DNA of 64,000 bases, taken from positions 3,632,501-3,696,500 of the forward strand of contig NZ_JQLH01000001.1 of the NCBI RefSeq assembly GCF_000744105.1. Reading direction: 5' to 3'. The notes under the pieces were generated by a model. It was not told the DNA's origin. It searched no databases and saw only the letters and a list, made by a program, of their open reading frames with translations. Shown here piece by piece: positions 46,001 through 55,949 of this stretch (position 1 is its first letter; each line of letters opens with the position of its first letter). The position numbers and the translations under genes were made by a program. Origin of the DNA: Maribacter forsetii DSM 18668 (lineage in GTDB: Bacteria; Bacteroidota; Bacteroidia; Flavobacteriales; Flavobacteriaceae).

Positions 46001-47050
46001 TTAGATAATCAACATGGCATCACCATAAGAATAGAACTTATAGCTTTCCAATATTGCTTCTTTATATGCTTTGTTCATTAAATCATGACCCATAAATGCA
46101 GATACCATCATCAATAATGTAGATTTTGGCAAGTGGAAATTGGTAATCATGGCATTTGCAATACTAAAATCATACGGAGGGAAAATGAACTTATTCGTCC
46201 AACCTTCATATGTGTTCAATGTTTGCTTAGAAGAAACCGCACTTTCCAAACCACGCATTGCAGTTGTACCTACAGCACAAATACGACGCTTCTGTAACTT
46301 TGCATTATTAACGATTTCAGCAGCTTTTTCATCAATGAACATTTCTTCACTGTCCATTTTATGCTTAGAAAGATCTTCAACCTCAACTGGGTTAAAAGTA
46401 CCTAAACCAACATGCAATGTAAGCTCAGCAAAATCAACACCTTTAATTTCTAAACGCTTTAATAAGTGCTTAGAAAAATGAAGACCAGCAGTAGGGGCAG
46501 CAACTGCACCTTCATGTTTTGCATAGATAGTTTGGTAACGACCCTCATCTTCTGGCTCAACATCTCTCTTAATATATTTTGGCAAAGGTGTTTCACCCAG
46601 CTCTCTTAGTTTTCTTCTGAAATCTAAGTAAGCGCCATCATATAAGAAACGTAATGTTCTACCTCTAGATGTAGTATTATCAATAACCTCAGCTACCAAC
46701 GTTTCATCATCACCAAAATATAGCTTGTTACCAATACGTATTTTACGTGCTGGATCTACAAGAACATCCCAAAGACGTTGCTCTTCGTTCAACTCACGTA
46801 AAAGAAAAACTTCTATACGAGCACCTGTTTTTTCCTTGTTACCGTATAAACGTGCAGGAAAAACCTTAGTGTTGTTCAAAACCATAACATCACCTTCATC
46901 AAAATAGTCGATCATGTCTTTGAACATCTTGTGCTCAATTTTTCCGGTATCTCTGTGGATTACCATTAATTTAGACTCATCTCTATTTTCAGATGGATGC
47001 TCCGCCAATAATTCGTCTGGAAGCTCAAAATTAAAATTTGATAATTTCAT
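46001..47050 (-). CDS. queA: tRNA preQ1(34) S-adenosylmethionine ribosyltransferase-isomerase QueA
   Basis: A 349-residue enzyme of the queuosine pathway that makes epoxyqueuosine on tRNA. Recognisable segments include MKLSNFNFELPDELLAEHP, VMVLNNTKVFPARLYG, AVAAPTAGLHFSKHLLKRL, LTLHVGLGTFNPVEVE and ANAMITNFHLPKSTLLMMVSAF. Length is normal. A separate promoter lies in the gap to aroA. Confidence 0.97.
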   Translation of the reverse strand: MKLSNFNFELPDELLAEHPSENRDESKLMVIHRDTGKIEHKMFKDMIDYFDEGDVMVLNNTKVFPARLYGNKEKTGARIEVFLLRELNEEQRLWDVLVDPARKIRIGNKLYFGDDETLVAEVIDNTTSRGRTLRFLYDGAYLDFRRKLRELGETPLPKYIKRDVEPEDEGRYQTIYAKHEGAVAAPTAGLHFSKHLLKRLEIKGVDFAELTLHVGLGTFNPVEVEDLSKHKMDSEEMFIDEKAAEIVNNAKLQKRRICAVGTTAMRGLESAVSSKQTLNTYEGWTNKFIFPPYDFSIANAMITNFHLPKSTLLMMVSAFMGHDLMNKAYKEAILESYKFYSYGDAMLII

Positions 47051-47085
47051 GTAGCTGTTATATTTAATGTAGCAAATTGCGGCTG

Positions 47086-47117
47086 CAAATATACAATCTG
47101 CAGATAGGCCTTGTCAA
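47086..47117 (-). promoter_or_regulatory. queA promoter
   Basis: TATATTTG at 47093-47086 (minus strand) with a TTG at 47117-47115, spacer 21 bp, 36 bp before the queA start. The -7 box and following GCAGCCGC are almost the same as at the proximal rRNA promoter. Confidence 0.65.
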
Positions 47118-47129
47118 GTAAAACACTAA

Positions 47130-48359
47130 TTATAATTCTTTTATCCCGAAATGAAGCTGTTTTAAGTCGTTCCAAAAATCTGGATAAGACTTTGAAACTA
47201 CTTCTGCATCATTCACAAAAAGAGTAGTTTTCATAGCCAATGGAGCAAAAGCCATAGCCATTCTATGATCGTTATAGGTATCTATAGCTATATCTTCCAG
47301 AATGCCTACAGATGGTATTATAGTCAACGTTTTATCTGTTACGGATATGTTTGCTCCTAATTTAGACAGTTCTGTATGCAAAGCCTCTAAACGATCCGTT
47401 TCTTTGATCTTTAACGTGTGCAGTCCGGTTAAATAACAACCTACCCCCAAACCAAAGCAGGTAACCGCAATTGTTTGGGCTATATCTGGAGCATTTGCCA
47501 GATTAAACTCATTCTTAGCTTCTATCTTTTTATCGGTCTTCTTTAAGGTAACCGTATTATTGCCAAAAGTAGTCTCCACACCAAATGAAGTATAAATACT
47601 GGCAAGTACGCTATCTCCCTGAAGACTCTTCTGCTTGTATGCAGATAACGTGATTTCAGTACCCGGAGCGGCAAGTGCACAAATTCCATAAAAATAAGAT
47701 GCTGAACTCCAGTCAGATTCAACCACCAATGTTGTTGGCTCTACTTTTGCTTTTGGCGATACTTTAATCTTATTACCTTCAAAAGAGGTTTCTACACCTA
47801 TTTCTTCAAGCAATGCCAAGGTCATTTTTATATAAGGTACCGATGTAATTTTACCGACCAGTTCTAATTCCAATCCGTTTTCTAAACTTGGTGCAATTAA
47901 CAATAAAGAAGAAATGTACTGACTGCTCACATTTGCAGGTAAACTTACTTTGTCTTTTACTAAACGTTGCCCTTTTATTTTTATAGGTGGATAACCTTCA
48001 TCTTGAAAATAAGAGATTTCTGCCCCTAAGGTTCTTAATGCTTCTACAAGTATTTTTATAGGTCTTTCGGTCATTCTTTTGGATCCCGTCAACACCACTT
48101 CTTTACCTTCTTGAGAAGAGAAATATCCGGTTAAAAAACGCATGGCCGTACCAGCATGATGAATATCTACCGTACCTTCTGAAATTTTCAATCCCTTTGC
48201 CATTACCTGGGCATCATCGGAGTTTGAAATGTTCTCAATATTTATATCGGGAAATAATGCGGATAATAATAAACTACGGTTAGATTCACTTTTAGAACCC
48301 GTAATAGTTATGGTATCATTAAGCTCTGTATTCGATGGACCAGTTAGGTGAAGTTTCAA
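47130..48359 (-). CDS. aroA: 3-phosphoshikimate 1-carboxyvinyltransferase (EPSP synthase)
   Basis: A 409-residue enzyme of the shikimate pathway. GSKSESNRSLLLSAL is the N-terminal phosphate-binding motif, HHAGTAMRFLTGYF is a core motif, and KETDRLEALHTELSKLGA and DTYNDHRMAMAFAPLA are family signatures. It is the last gene of the rsgA-dtd-mazG-aroA group and feeds chorismate to the pheA operon at 54-58 kb. Confidence 0.97.
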   Translation of the reverse strand: MKLHLTGPSNTELNDTITITGSKSESNRSLLLSALFPDINIENISNSDDAQVMAKGLKISEGTVDIHHAGTAMRFLTGYFSSQEGKEVVLTGSKRMTERPIKILVEALRTLGAEISYFQDEGYPPIKIKGQRLVKDKVSLPANVSSQYISSLLLIAPSLENGLELELVGKITSVPYIKMTLALLEEIGVETSFEGNKIKVSPKAKVEPTTLVVESDWSSASYFYGICALAAPGTEITLSAYKQKSLQGDSVLASIYTSFGVETTFGNNTVTLKKTDKKIEAKNEFNLANAPDIAQTIAVTCFGLGVGCYLTGLHTLKIKETDRLEALHTELSKLGANISVTDKTLTIIPSVGILEDIAIDTYNDHRMAMAFAPLAMKTTLFVNDAEVVSKSYPDFWNDLKQLHFGIKEL

Positions 48360-48395
48360 TGCGTGTGATTTTAAAATAGAGCGACAAATATACGT

Positions 48396-48722
48396 CTATT
48401 TCAACTTTTTATTGTTGTGATGACGGTCATGATCACGCTTTGTTTTTAAATCTAACTTTTTATCAAAAGCTTGTTGCAAATCGATACCTGTTTGATTTGC
48501 CAAACACAGCACTACAAACATTACATCTGCTAATTCTTCGCCCAGATCTTTGTTCTTATCAGACTCTTTTTCACTTTGCTCACCGTAACGTCTTGCTATA
48601 ATTCTAGCAACCTCCCCTACTTCTTCTGTAAGCTGCGCCATATTGGTAAGCTCGTTAAAGTAACGAACGCCGTGTTCCTTAATCCAATTATCAACTTCTA
48701 GTTGTGCGTTTTTGATGTTCAT
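48396..48722 (-). CDS. MazG-like nucleotide pyrophosphohydrolase
   Basis: A 108-residue all-alpha NTP pyrophosphatase. The EExxE...ExxD metal motif is visible in LTEEVGEVARIIARRY and DLGEELADVMFVVLCLAN. Proteins of this size clean up non-canonical nucleotides. Its start overlaps the dtd stop codon by one base. Confidence 0.9.
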   Translation of the reverse strand: MNIKNAQLEVDNWIKEHGVRYFNELTNMAQLTEEVGEVARIIARRYGEQSEKESDKNKDLGEELADVMFVVLCLANQTGIDLQQAFDKKLDLKTKRDHDRHHNNKKLK

Positions 48723-49174
48723 TAATCTTTATTTTTTGTATCAATTATTATAGTTACTGGTCCATCATTCAATAATTCTACCTTCATATCTGCACCAAAT
48801 ATTCCCGTGCCTACTTTTTTGCCCATTTTAGATTCCATAGTGCTAATAAAAGCTTCGTACAATGGTGTAGCTACTTCTGGTCTTGCGGCTTTTATATAAG
48901 ACGGGCGATTCCCTTTTTTTGTACTGGCATGCAACGTAAATTGACTAACTACAATAGCATCACCATTCGTATCTAAAAGCGAAGTATTCATCACTCCGTC
49001 ATCATCATTAAATATTCTAAGGTTGACAATTTTATTCGTAAGCCAATCGATATCAACTTGTGTATCCTCATTTTCGATACCTAAAAGAATTAGTACTCCA
49101 CCTTCAATTGTACTTATTTTAGCACCTTCAACCGTTACACTTGCTTTTGAAACTCTTTGCAGTACTACTCTCAT
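48722..49174 (-). CDS. dtd: D-aminoacyl-tRNA deacylase
   Basis: A 150-residue proofreading enzyme that removes D-amino acids from tRNA. The motif VVSQFTLHASTKKGNRPSYIKAA holds the SQFTL and GNRPS signatures, and GIFGADMKVELLNDGPVTI the cross-subunit GxDMxV-type loop. Start overlaps rsgA by 4 bp. Confidence 0.96.
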   Translation of the reverse strand: MRVVLQRVSKASVTVEGAKISTIEGGVLILLGIENEDTQVDIDWLTNKIVNLRIFNDDDGVMNTSLLDTNGDAIVVSQFTLHASTKKGNRPSYIKAARPEVATPLYEAFISTMESKMGKKVGTGIFGADMKVELLNDGPVTIIIDTKNKD

Positions 49175-50124
49175 TTTTTATCGTCGTGTATATCAACCCT
49201 ATAATTTTCATCTTCACCTTTTATCATCTGTAAGTAACTATTATACCTGCTCCATGCTATATCTCCAGCATCTAAAGCGTCTTTAACGGCACATTTTGGC
49301 TCGTCTACATGAATGCAGTTATTAAACTTACAGTCTTGTTTCAGTTCAAAAAACTCTGGAAAATAGTTTCCTATCTCCTCCTTTTCCATATCTACAATAC
49401 CAAAACCTTTAATACCGGGCGTATCTATAATTCTAGCATTAAAACTAAGATCGAACATTTCCGCAAATGTGGTGGTATGCTGACCTTGTGCGTGTTGTTG
49501 AGAAATTTGTTTGGTCTTAATATCCAAATCAGGCTCTATCGCATTTACCAACGTTGATTTACCAACACCGGAATGACCAGAGAACATAGAGGTTTTACCT
49601 TTCATCATTTCTTTGACCTTATCTACATTCTTACCTGTAGCCGCAGAAATACCAATACAGGTATAACCTATATTACGATATAAGGCCGCCAAAAACTTAA
49701 TTTCATCCAATTCTTCTGGCTCATATGTATCTACTTTATTGAAAAGTAATACTACAGGAATCTCATATGCTTCGGCTGTAATTAAAAATCGATCTATAAA
49801 AACAGGGTATGTAGGCGGATTGTTCAATGTTACCAATAGAAAGACTTGATCTAAATTGGCAGCTATGATATGGGTCTGTTTAGAGAGGTTGACCGACTTA
49901 CGTATAATGTAGTTTTTACGATCTTCTATTTCATGTATAATACCGTTTGTATCATCGCCAATGGTCTCAACATCAAAGCGAACGCTATCACCAACAGCAA
50001 CAGGATTCGTACTTTTTATTCCTTTAATTCTAAACTTCCCTTTTATTCTACATTCATAGAAATCACCATTTTCTGCCTTAACAGTGTACCAACTACCCGT
50101 AGATTTATAAACAATTCCTACCAT
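49171..50124 (-). CDS. rsgA: Ribosome small-subunit GTPase RsgA
   Basis: A 317-residue circularly permuted GTPase that helps 30S maturation: N-terminal OB fold, G4 (NKVD) before G1 (GHSGVGKSTLVNAI), G3 DTPGIKGFG, and a C-terminal zinc site CKFNNCIHVDEPKCAV. Permuted motif order is diagnostic. First gene of the rsgA-dtd-mazG-aroA group. Confidence 0.97.
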   Translation of the reverse strand: MVGIVYKSTGSWYTVKAENGDFYECRIKGKFRIKGIKSTNPVAVGDSVRFDVETIGDDTNGIIHEIEDRKNYIIRKSVNLSKQTHIIAANLDQVFLLVTLNNPPTYPVFIDRFLITAEAYEIPVVLLFNKVDTYEPEELDEIKFLAALYRNIGYTCIGISAATGKNVDKVKEMMKGKTSMFSGHSGVGKSTLVNAIEPDLDIKTKQISQQHAQGQHTTTFAEMFDLSFNARIIDTPGIKGFGIVDMEKEEIGNYFPEFFELKQDCKFNNCIHVDEPKCAVKDALDAGDIAWSRYNSYLQMIKGEDENYRVDIHDDKK

Positions 50125-50231
50125 TTACCCAAAAATCCTTCCATTTATACAAAGTAACTGCTTTAAATATAAAAATTAACATAAATTTGAATTTAGAACT
50201 ATAACATTAAATAACAACCAAAATCAAGAAA

Positions 50232-51044
50232 ATGAAATTCATTAAAAAATCATTGCTGATGTTAGCTTTATCAGCATTCACTTTTGGCGCGGCCCAAGAA
50301 ACTATTACCAACGAATCTGTAGTACAAATGGTTGAACTAGGTTTCGACGATTATATGATCATAGATAAAATAAACACTTCGGATGTTAAATTCGATGCTT
50401 CTATTTCCGCTCTAGGCGCTATGAAAAATGCAGGGGTTTCTTCTGAAATATTATCCTTGATCATGGATAAATCAAAACAAAACACAAAATCTAAAACTGG
50501 TATTTACTATGCCGATGCTAGCGGTGAAGATAAATTAATACAACCAAGTGTATTCTCTGGTTCAAATTCTAACCAAGTGGCGCAGAAATTGGTATCTGGA
50601 TTGATCAATTCTAAAAAGAAAGCTCAGTTACCTAAAACACAATCCAACAATGTAATTCGCCAAAGCAGACCAGAATTTACGTTCATCTTTGACCCAAGTG
50701 TAACTCAAGTGGACAACATGCAAAACAACCAAGGTGGAGATACCGGTATCTTTAACTGGTGGTTTAGAATGGCAAGTAATCCTAACGAGTTTGTTTTGGT
50801 TAAACTTACCGTTAAAGAGAAAAAGAATCTTAGAGAGGTAATTACAGGTAAAAGTAGCTGGATCACTAGCAGCAGTGGTATAGATCCTAAATATGCACTA
50901 AATTTTGCTATTGAGGAAATTGAAGGTAACAAGTTTAAAGTTACGCCAGATTCTTTAGAGCCAGGTGAGTATTGCTTTATCTACCAAGGCCAAGTACCTC
51001 AAGGTAGAGAGAACCAATCGGTTTTTGATTTCTCTATTCAATAG
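50232..51044 (+). CDS. Hypothetical exported protein
   Basis: A 270-residue protein of no family that I recognise. It has a signal peptide (KKSLLMLALSAFTFGAAQ), a short helical region (VVQMVELGFDDYMIIDKI), which resembles a motif often found near the N-terminus of Bacteroidota exported proteins, a polar linker, and a beta-rich C-terminal half ending in CFIYQGQVPQGRENQSVFDFSIQ. A terminator follows at 51071. Possible -7 box TAAATTTG lies ~35 bp upstream of the start. Confidence 0.75.
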   Translation: MKFIKKSLLMLALSAFTFGAAQETITNESVVQMVELGFDDYMIIDKINTSDVKFDASISALGAMKNAGVSSEILSLIMDKSKQNTKSKTGIYYADASGEDKLIQPSVFSGSNSNQVAQKLVSGLINSKKKAQLPKTQSNNVIRQSRPEFTFIFDPSVTQVDNMQNNQGGDTGIFNWWFRMASNPNEFVLVKLTVKEKKNLREVITGKSSWITSSSGIDPKYALNFAIEEIEGNKFKVTPDSLEPGEYCFIYQGQVPQGRENQSVFDFSIQ

Positions 51045-51070
51045 AAACAAAACATAATTTTATAGGTAGT

Positions 51071-51104
51071 AGTCCCGATGCTTTTAGTATCGGGACTTTT
51101 TTTT
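51071..51104 (+). terminator. Terminator after exported protein gene
   Basis: GTCCCGAT (51072-51079), 9-nt loop, ATCGGGAC (51089-51096), then eight T. Confidence 0.92.
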
Positions 51105-51241
51105 GACTACTGGTTTTCTGGTATATCTACGTAAGGGTTTCATATTATTTTACAATGATATAAAGAGCATTTCTTTGTATTCTTCTTTTTACATTTTACT
51201 TTCAATGCTCATTAATTAATCTATTTAGAAGAAACACTAAC

Positions 51242-51682
51242 ATGAAAAAAATCATTTTATTTAGCTTTTTTGCCCTTATGGGAATCACCACAATTACAGC
51301 ACAGGAATACAAGGTCATTACCAGCGTTGAATCTATTGTACCTAGCGGATTAGGTAGATCCAGAATTATAGATGCCAATGCCGATAGAGATTTTAAGGAA
51401 TTTACATCTGAGCAGACCGAAGATGACAATACACGAAACAAATCTAAACGTGGAGATATTAGGGTTAAGGATTTTGAAGAAACCAAATTGCTTAACTTTT
51501 ATAATATTGCAGGAATTCGTTTTCAGAACATTGCAGCAAATGATGCCCTTATCTCTTCCAAACTGAGTGATATGGCACAAAATGGATGGGAACTTGTTTT
51601 TGTTACCAGCGGAGTTGAAGCAGATGCCGGTAATACAGACGGACAAGGTATTTTCATTACCCGATACATCTTTAAAAGATAA
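51242..51682 (+). CDS. Small exported protein, DUF4177-like tail
   Basis: A 146-residue protein with a signal peptide (IILFSFFALMGITTITAQ). The C-terminal part LSDMAQNGWELVFVTSGVE...IFITRYIFKR has the NGWELV pattern of DUF4177 proteins. No function can be given. A bidirectional terminator separates it from the convergent OmpA-family gene. Confidence 0.7.
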   Translation: MKKIILFSFFALMGITTITAQEYKVITSVESIVPSGLGRSRIIDANADRDFKEFTSEQTEDDNTRNKSKRGDIRVKDFEETKLLNFYNIAGIRFQNIAANDALISSKLSDMAQNGWELVFVTSGVEADAGNTDGQGIFITRYIFKR

Positions 51683-51696
51683 AACTAATTATCATA

Positions 51697-51726
51697 AAAA
51701 AAGCCCGGTTTATACCGGGCTTTCTA
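51697..51726. terminator. Bidirectional terminator
   Basis: AAAGCCCGGT-TTA-TACCGGGCTTT (about 51700-51723) between two convergent genes, with A and T runs on both sides. Confidence 0.9.
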
Positions 51727-51743
51727 TTATTATCTACTTGAGT

Positions 51744-53834
51744 TTATTGGGCTAAATTAATCTCAACACGTCTATTCTTCTGCCTACCATCTTTATACAT
51801 GTTCGTGGCAATTGGTTTGCTTTCCCCATAACCTACGGCTGTTAACCTAGCCGCAGAAATACCTCCATTAATTAAAAATTGTAATACGGCTTGTGCCCTC
51901 TTCTCAGATAATTTCTGATTAGTAGTTTCTGAACCTATACTATCCGTATGACCTTCAATGGTGAAATTAGCATTAGGATATTCATTTAAAATACTAATGA
52001 TATCTACTAAAACAGGTGTGGATTCATCTTTAAGTGTAGATTTACCCGTGGTAAATAAGATTGTTTTTGCATACTCGTTCAATGATTTTTGAACCTCAGC
52101 GGTAACCACAGGCTCTGGACAACCCTTATTAGCTACTGTTCCCATTTCATTTGGGCACTCATCATCTTTATCTAAAACAGAATCCCCATCAGAATCTGGC
52201 CAAGGGCATCCGCTGTTTTCTAGTGGACCAGCTTCATCAGGACATTGATCTTCATTATCCATTATGGAATCACCATCACTATCAATCCATGGACAACCGT
52301 TATTTTCAACTGGTCCTGCTTCATCTGGACATTGATCTTCATTATCCAAAACAGAATCTCCGTCCGTATCTCCCCAAGGGCAACCGTTGTTTTCTATTGG
52401 ACCTGCTTTTTTTGGACAACCATCTTCTTTATTTGGAATACCGTCTCCATCAGAATCTTTAGGCTGACCATAATAAACAGGCACTTTTAATCCTGCGTAT
52501 ACATCCGCTCCTTGAATTTCATTTCTTGTAAATGTAGAAATCAATGAACCAGATCCAATATATAAAGGTCCGGCACGTAACCCTGCACCTATTTGCATAC
52601 CACTATACTGATAGCTACTCACAGGTAAATAAAAACTGAACCACTTACTTTCAAAACGAGGGGTCAAAGAAAATACATTTGCAGTTCTAAGGTTATTCTC
52701 ACCTGCAGAACGCATAGACAAATCTGTATTGAAGTTTAAATAAAAATGATTTTTAATATTCCAATCTGCATTAAAATGTAATGCCGTTGGCAAACCTGCC
52801 TTTAAATCTTCTGTAGCTTGTGTGAACGTATATAAATTCTGAAGATCATCTGAATCTTCAATATTATCATAATCGTCTTGTGTAATGGTATTATTGATAT
52901 TATAGGTATCTACCAAACTACCTTTGTAATTTACCGAACCAACATCTGTTAGTGACAAACCAAATTTAAGCTTGTACTTGTTTTTATCTTTCATCACGGT
53001 TTTTTCTCCGTCAGCACCCGTTACCACATAATCTTCATAATCTGGTCTCCATTCATACACGAAACCAAGATCGAATCCGAATCCGCTTGCATCTGGCACT
53101 TCATAATCATAATTATCATCATCATAGTCATCTGCACGACCATAGATTAAATCGCCGGTAGACTCTAAGGTTCCAATAGTGGAACTGTCTGGTAACGTAG
53201 CACCATCGGCATCATAATCTATGGTTACGTTTCTACCAGATACGTAGGCATTACCAAAACCTTTAAGATACTTAAATGAAAGGCCTCCTTTTAGAAAATG
53301 CTCTTCATTATTCATTAACTCTTGTGCATAGGTAAGACCAACTTCTGCCCAGCCATGTCCAGATGCAAAAAAATCTCCTTCGTTTACTATAAAATCTTGA
53401 CTTTCATCAATGCTATCATCAAGGTCATCAATACTTTCACCGTTAAATTCATTTCCGGTAACAAAGGTTCTTGCCCTGGTAAAAATGGCAATGGAAGATT
53501 TCTTGCCTATATTAAACATAAATGACGGTCCTAGGATATCTACATTTCCGGAAAAGTTATTATTATCAGATAATGTCAGAATAGCGTCTGTATCATAATC
53601 AAAATCACTTGAAACTAAATTCGAATACCCTACACCTACATAGTCATTGGCAAGAAAAGCACTTGCACCCACTAAATTTATATCGGTTTTAAACCGAGAA
53701 TCAGCGATATTCGCCGGGTTGGAGATTACACTGTTTACACCACTGTAATTATCGGTCAAAAAGCCTACATAAGATTGTGCTTTTACCGCAAATGATGCAA
53801 TCAACATGATAGCAACTAATACTATTTTCTTCAT
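51744..53834 (-). CDS. OmpA-family outer membrane protein with TSP3 repeats
   Basis: A 696-residue protein: signal peptide (1-19), a DUF5723-like beta-barrel (about 20-455, GFLTDNYSGVNSVISNPANIAD), four thrombospondin type 3 calcium-binding repeats (about 455-575, DSDGDGIPNKEDGCP and relatives), and a C-terminal OmpA peptidoglycan-binding domain (about 590-696, FTIEGHTDSIGSE, LSEKRAQAVLQFL, VGYGESKP, NRRVEINLAQ). It should link the outer membrane to peptidoglycan. No operon partner. Confidence 0.92.
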   Translation of the reverse strand: MKKIVLVAIMLIASFAVKAQSYVGFLTDNYSGVNSVISNPANIADSRFKTDINLVGASAFLANDYVGVGYSNLVSSDFDYDTDAILTLSDNNNFSGNVDILGPSFMFNIGKKSSIAIFTRARTFVTGNEFNGESIDDLDDSIDESQDFIVNEGDFFASGHGWAEVGLTYAQELMNNEEHFLKGGLSFKYLKGFGNAYVSGRNVTIDYDADGATLPDSSTIGTLESTGDLIYGRADDYDDDNYDYEVPDASGFGFDLGFVYEWRPDYEDYVVTGADGEKTVMKDKNKYKLKFGLSLTDVGSVNYKGSLVDTYNINNTITQDDYDNIEDSDDLQNLYTFTQATEDLKAGLPTALHFNADWNIKNHFYLNFNTDLSMRSAGENNLRTANVFSLTPRFESKWFSFYLPVSSYQYSGMQIGAGLRAGPLYIGSGSLISTFTRNEIQGADVYAGLKVPVYYGQPKDSDGDGIPNKEDGCPKKAGPIENNGCPWGDTDGDSVLDNEDQCPDEAGPVENNGCPWIDSDGDSIMDNEDQCPDEAGPLENSGCPWPDSDGDSVLDKDDECPNEMGTVANKGCPEPVVTAEVQKSLNEYAKTILFTTGKSTLKDESTPVLVDIISILNEYPNANFTIEGHTDSIGSETTNQKLSEKRAQAVLQFLINGGISAARLTAVGYGESKPIATNMYKDGRQKNRRVEINLAQ

Positions 53835-53934
53835 ACTTTTGGTTTGGTTAAAATGGTTCTTTAGTCCCCTAACGATTCATTATAATGGTTATTGTTTAGA
53901 TGTAATCTTTTTCTTACTTATTAAAAATGAGCCA

Positions 53935-53968
53935 TAAAAAAAACATCCGCATATTACGGATGTTTTGT
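53935..53968 (-). terminator. Terminator of the aromatic amino acid operon
   Basis: AACATCCG and CGGATGTT flank a 7-nt loop, followed on the minus strand by a run of eight T. It ends the pheA-aminotransferase-tyrA-aroF unit 22 bp after the last gene. Confidence 0.9.
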
Positions 53969-53989
53969 TTTTATAAAGTTAAGCTAACT

Positions 53990-55072
53990 TTAAGCGTTTA
54001 CTATCTTCTCTTGGTGGTTGATAGACTCTTGGTGAATAGCCTTGAACATACGAAGAACAAACTCTTCACTAAGTCCTTTACTTTCCCCTTCTAGAATCAT
54101 TGCCCCTAGAATCTGATTCCATCTATTTGACTGAAGTACCGCTACGTTTTTTTGCTTTTTAAGTGCTCCAATACCGTCAGATACTTTCATTCTTTTACCC
54201 AATGTCTCAATTAATTGATTATCGATGATATCAATTTGAGCTCTTAGGTTACTTAATTCTGAATTGTATTCCGCTTCTGGATCACTTTCTTTTCTAATTC
54301 TAAGATCTCTCATGATTTGAACCAATTTCTCCGGCGTAACCTGTTGTGCAGCATCACTCCATGCGTTATCTGGATCGTGGTGCGTTTCAATCATCAATCC
54401 GTCAAAATTCAAATCTAAAGCAGTTTGAGATACATCAAAAATCATATCACGCTTACCTGTAATATGCGAAGGATCGTTTATTAATGGAAGATCAGGGAAC
54501 TTGTTCTGAAATTCAATCGCTACTTGCCATTCTGGTATATTTCTATACTTTGTTTTCTCGTATGTAGAAAAACCTCTGTGTATTGCACCTAATTTTTTTA
54601 TACCTGCAGTATGCAATCTTTCGATACCACCTAACCATAAAGCTAAATCTGGATTTACCGGATTTTTTACCAATACAATCTTGTCTGTCCCCTGTAAAGC
54701 GTCTGCCAATTCTTGCATTATAAAAGGACTAACGGTTGATCTTGCACCAATCCACAATAAATCGATATCATGTTCTAATGCCAACTCTACGTGCGCACGG
54801 TTTGCAACCTCCGTAGCTGTCTTTAAACCTGTTTCTTCCTTAACTTTCTGTAGCCACTTAAGACCTAAAGCACCAACACCTTCAAAATTTCCTGGGCGAG
54901 TACGAGGTTTCCATATACCAGCTCTGTAATAGTTTACATCGGTATCTTTTAGAGAGTGTGCTATACCTAACACTTGTTCCTCTGTTTCCGCACTACATGG
55001 CCCTGCTATTACTAGTGGATGGTCAAGGTTTAAATCATCCAACCATGTTCTCATTTGTTTTGAATTTTCCAT
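53990..55072 (-). CDS. Bifunctional DAHP synthase / chorismate mutase
   Basis: A 360-residue fusion. The N-terminal ~260 residues are a KDO8P-like DAHP synthase (VIAGPCSAETEEQVL, RAGIWKPRTRPGNFEG, LVKNPVNPDLALW, NDPSHITGKRD, LMIETHHDPDNAWSDA). The C-terminal ~95 are an AroQ-type chorismate mutase (LSNLRAQIDIIDNQLIETLGKRMKVSDGIGALKKQ). It thus carries both the first step of the shikimate pathway and the step that commits chorismate to Phe/Tyr. Last gene of the leader-controlled aromatic operon. Confidence 0.96.
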   Translation of the reverse strand: MENSKQMRTWLDDLNLDHPLVIAGPCSAETEEQVLGIAHSLKDTDVNYYRAGIWKPRTRPGNFEGVGALGLKWLQKVKEETGLKTATEVANRAHVELALEHDIDLLWIGARSTVSPFIMQELADALQGTDKIVLVKNPVNPDLALWLGGIERLHTAGIKKLGAIHRGFSTYEKTKYRNIPEWQVAIEFQNKFPDLPLINDPSHITGKRDMIFDVSQTALDLNFDGLMIETHHDPDNAWSDAAQQVTPEKLVQIMRDLRIRKESDPEAEYNSELSNLRAQIDIIDNQLIETLGKRMKVSDGIGALKKQKNVAVLQSNRWNQILGAMILEGESKGLSEEFVLRMFKAIHQESINHQEKIVNA

Positions 55073-55078
55073 TTTTAC

Positions 55079-55948
55079 TTATTCTATTTCTTGTTTAACG
55101 GTATTTCTTTTTAATATTCCTTTAATCTTATTCGTATTATTCATTTCATTATAAATGCCCTCGTAATCATCTTTCTGCAACATTTCTTTAAATGCCGTAA
55201 GATTTTGAATGTACTCTTCCAATGTCTCTACCACATTCTCTTTATTCTGTTTAAAAATTGGTGTCCACATGGCCGGCGAACTTTTTGCCAAACGTACCGT
55301 ACTTTCAAATCCACTACCCGCCATATCAAAAATATCGCGTTCGTTTTTCTCTTTCTCTATCACCGTTTTACCCAACATAAATGAACTTATGTGCGATAAA
55401 TGTGATACGTAAGCTATGTGCTTATCATGAGCCACAGGGTTCATATAGCGAATTCTCATACCAATAGCTTGAAAAACTTTCAAAGCTCTTTCCTGAAGCT
55501 TAAATGCAGTTAGTTCTACCTCGCAAATAATATTGGTCTTGTCTTTGAACAAATCATGTATTGCCGCTGACGGACCAGAAAATTCTGTTCCTGCAATAGG
55601 GTGACACGCTAAAAAATTTCTTCTCTTTGGATGATTTTCCAACACCTTACAGATTAAAGATTTGGTTGATCCCACATCAAAAACTACGCAATCTTCATGT
55701 ACAGCATCTAATATAACCGGAAGCTCTGTAACCATAACATCAACCGGTATACTTACAATGACCATATCCGCTAATTGTAAATCTTGATAGGTGGCTTTTT
55801 GATCAATAATGCCCAAGGACAATGCCTCTTCTAAATTTGATGCATTGGATTCTATGCCATAAACGGTAACATTGTCGACTGCCGACTTTATGTCTTTCGC
55901 TAAAGAACCACCTATTAAACCGATACCTATTACAAATACATTCATCAC
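55079..55948 (-). CDS. tyrA: Prephenate dehydrogenase
   Basis: A 289-residue NAD(P)-dependent enzyme of tyrosine synthesis. GIGLIGGSLAKDI at 7-19 is the dinucleotide-binding loop, and DVGSTKSLICKVL, FLACHPIAGTEFSGPSAA and HDKHIAYVSHLSH are prephenate dehydrogenase motifs. No chorismate mutase domain is attached; that activity is supplied by the next gene, 6 bp downstream. Confidence 0.95.
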   Translation of the reverse strand: MMNVFVIGIGLIGGSLAKDIKSAVDNVTVYGIESNASNLEEALSLGIIDQKATYQDLQLADMVIVSIPVDVMVTELPVILDAVHEDCVVFDVGSTKSLICKVLENHPKRRNFLACHPIAGTEFSGPSAAIHDLFKDKTNIICEVELTAFKLQERALKVFQAIGMRIRYMNPVAHDKHIAYVSHLSHISSFMLGKTVIEKEKNERDIFDMAGSGFESTVRLAKSSPAMWTPIFKQNKENVVETLEEYIQNLTAFKEMLQKDDYEGIYNEMNNTNKIKGILKRNTVKQEIE

Positions 55949-55949
55949 A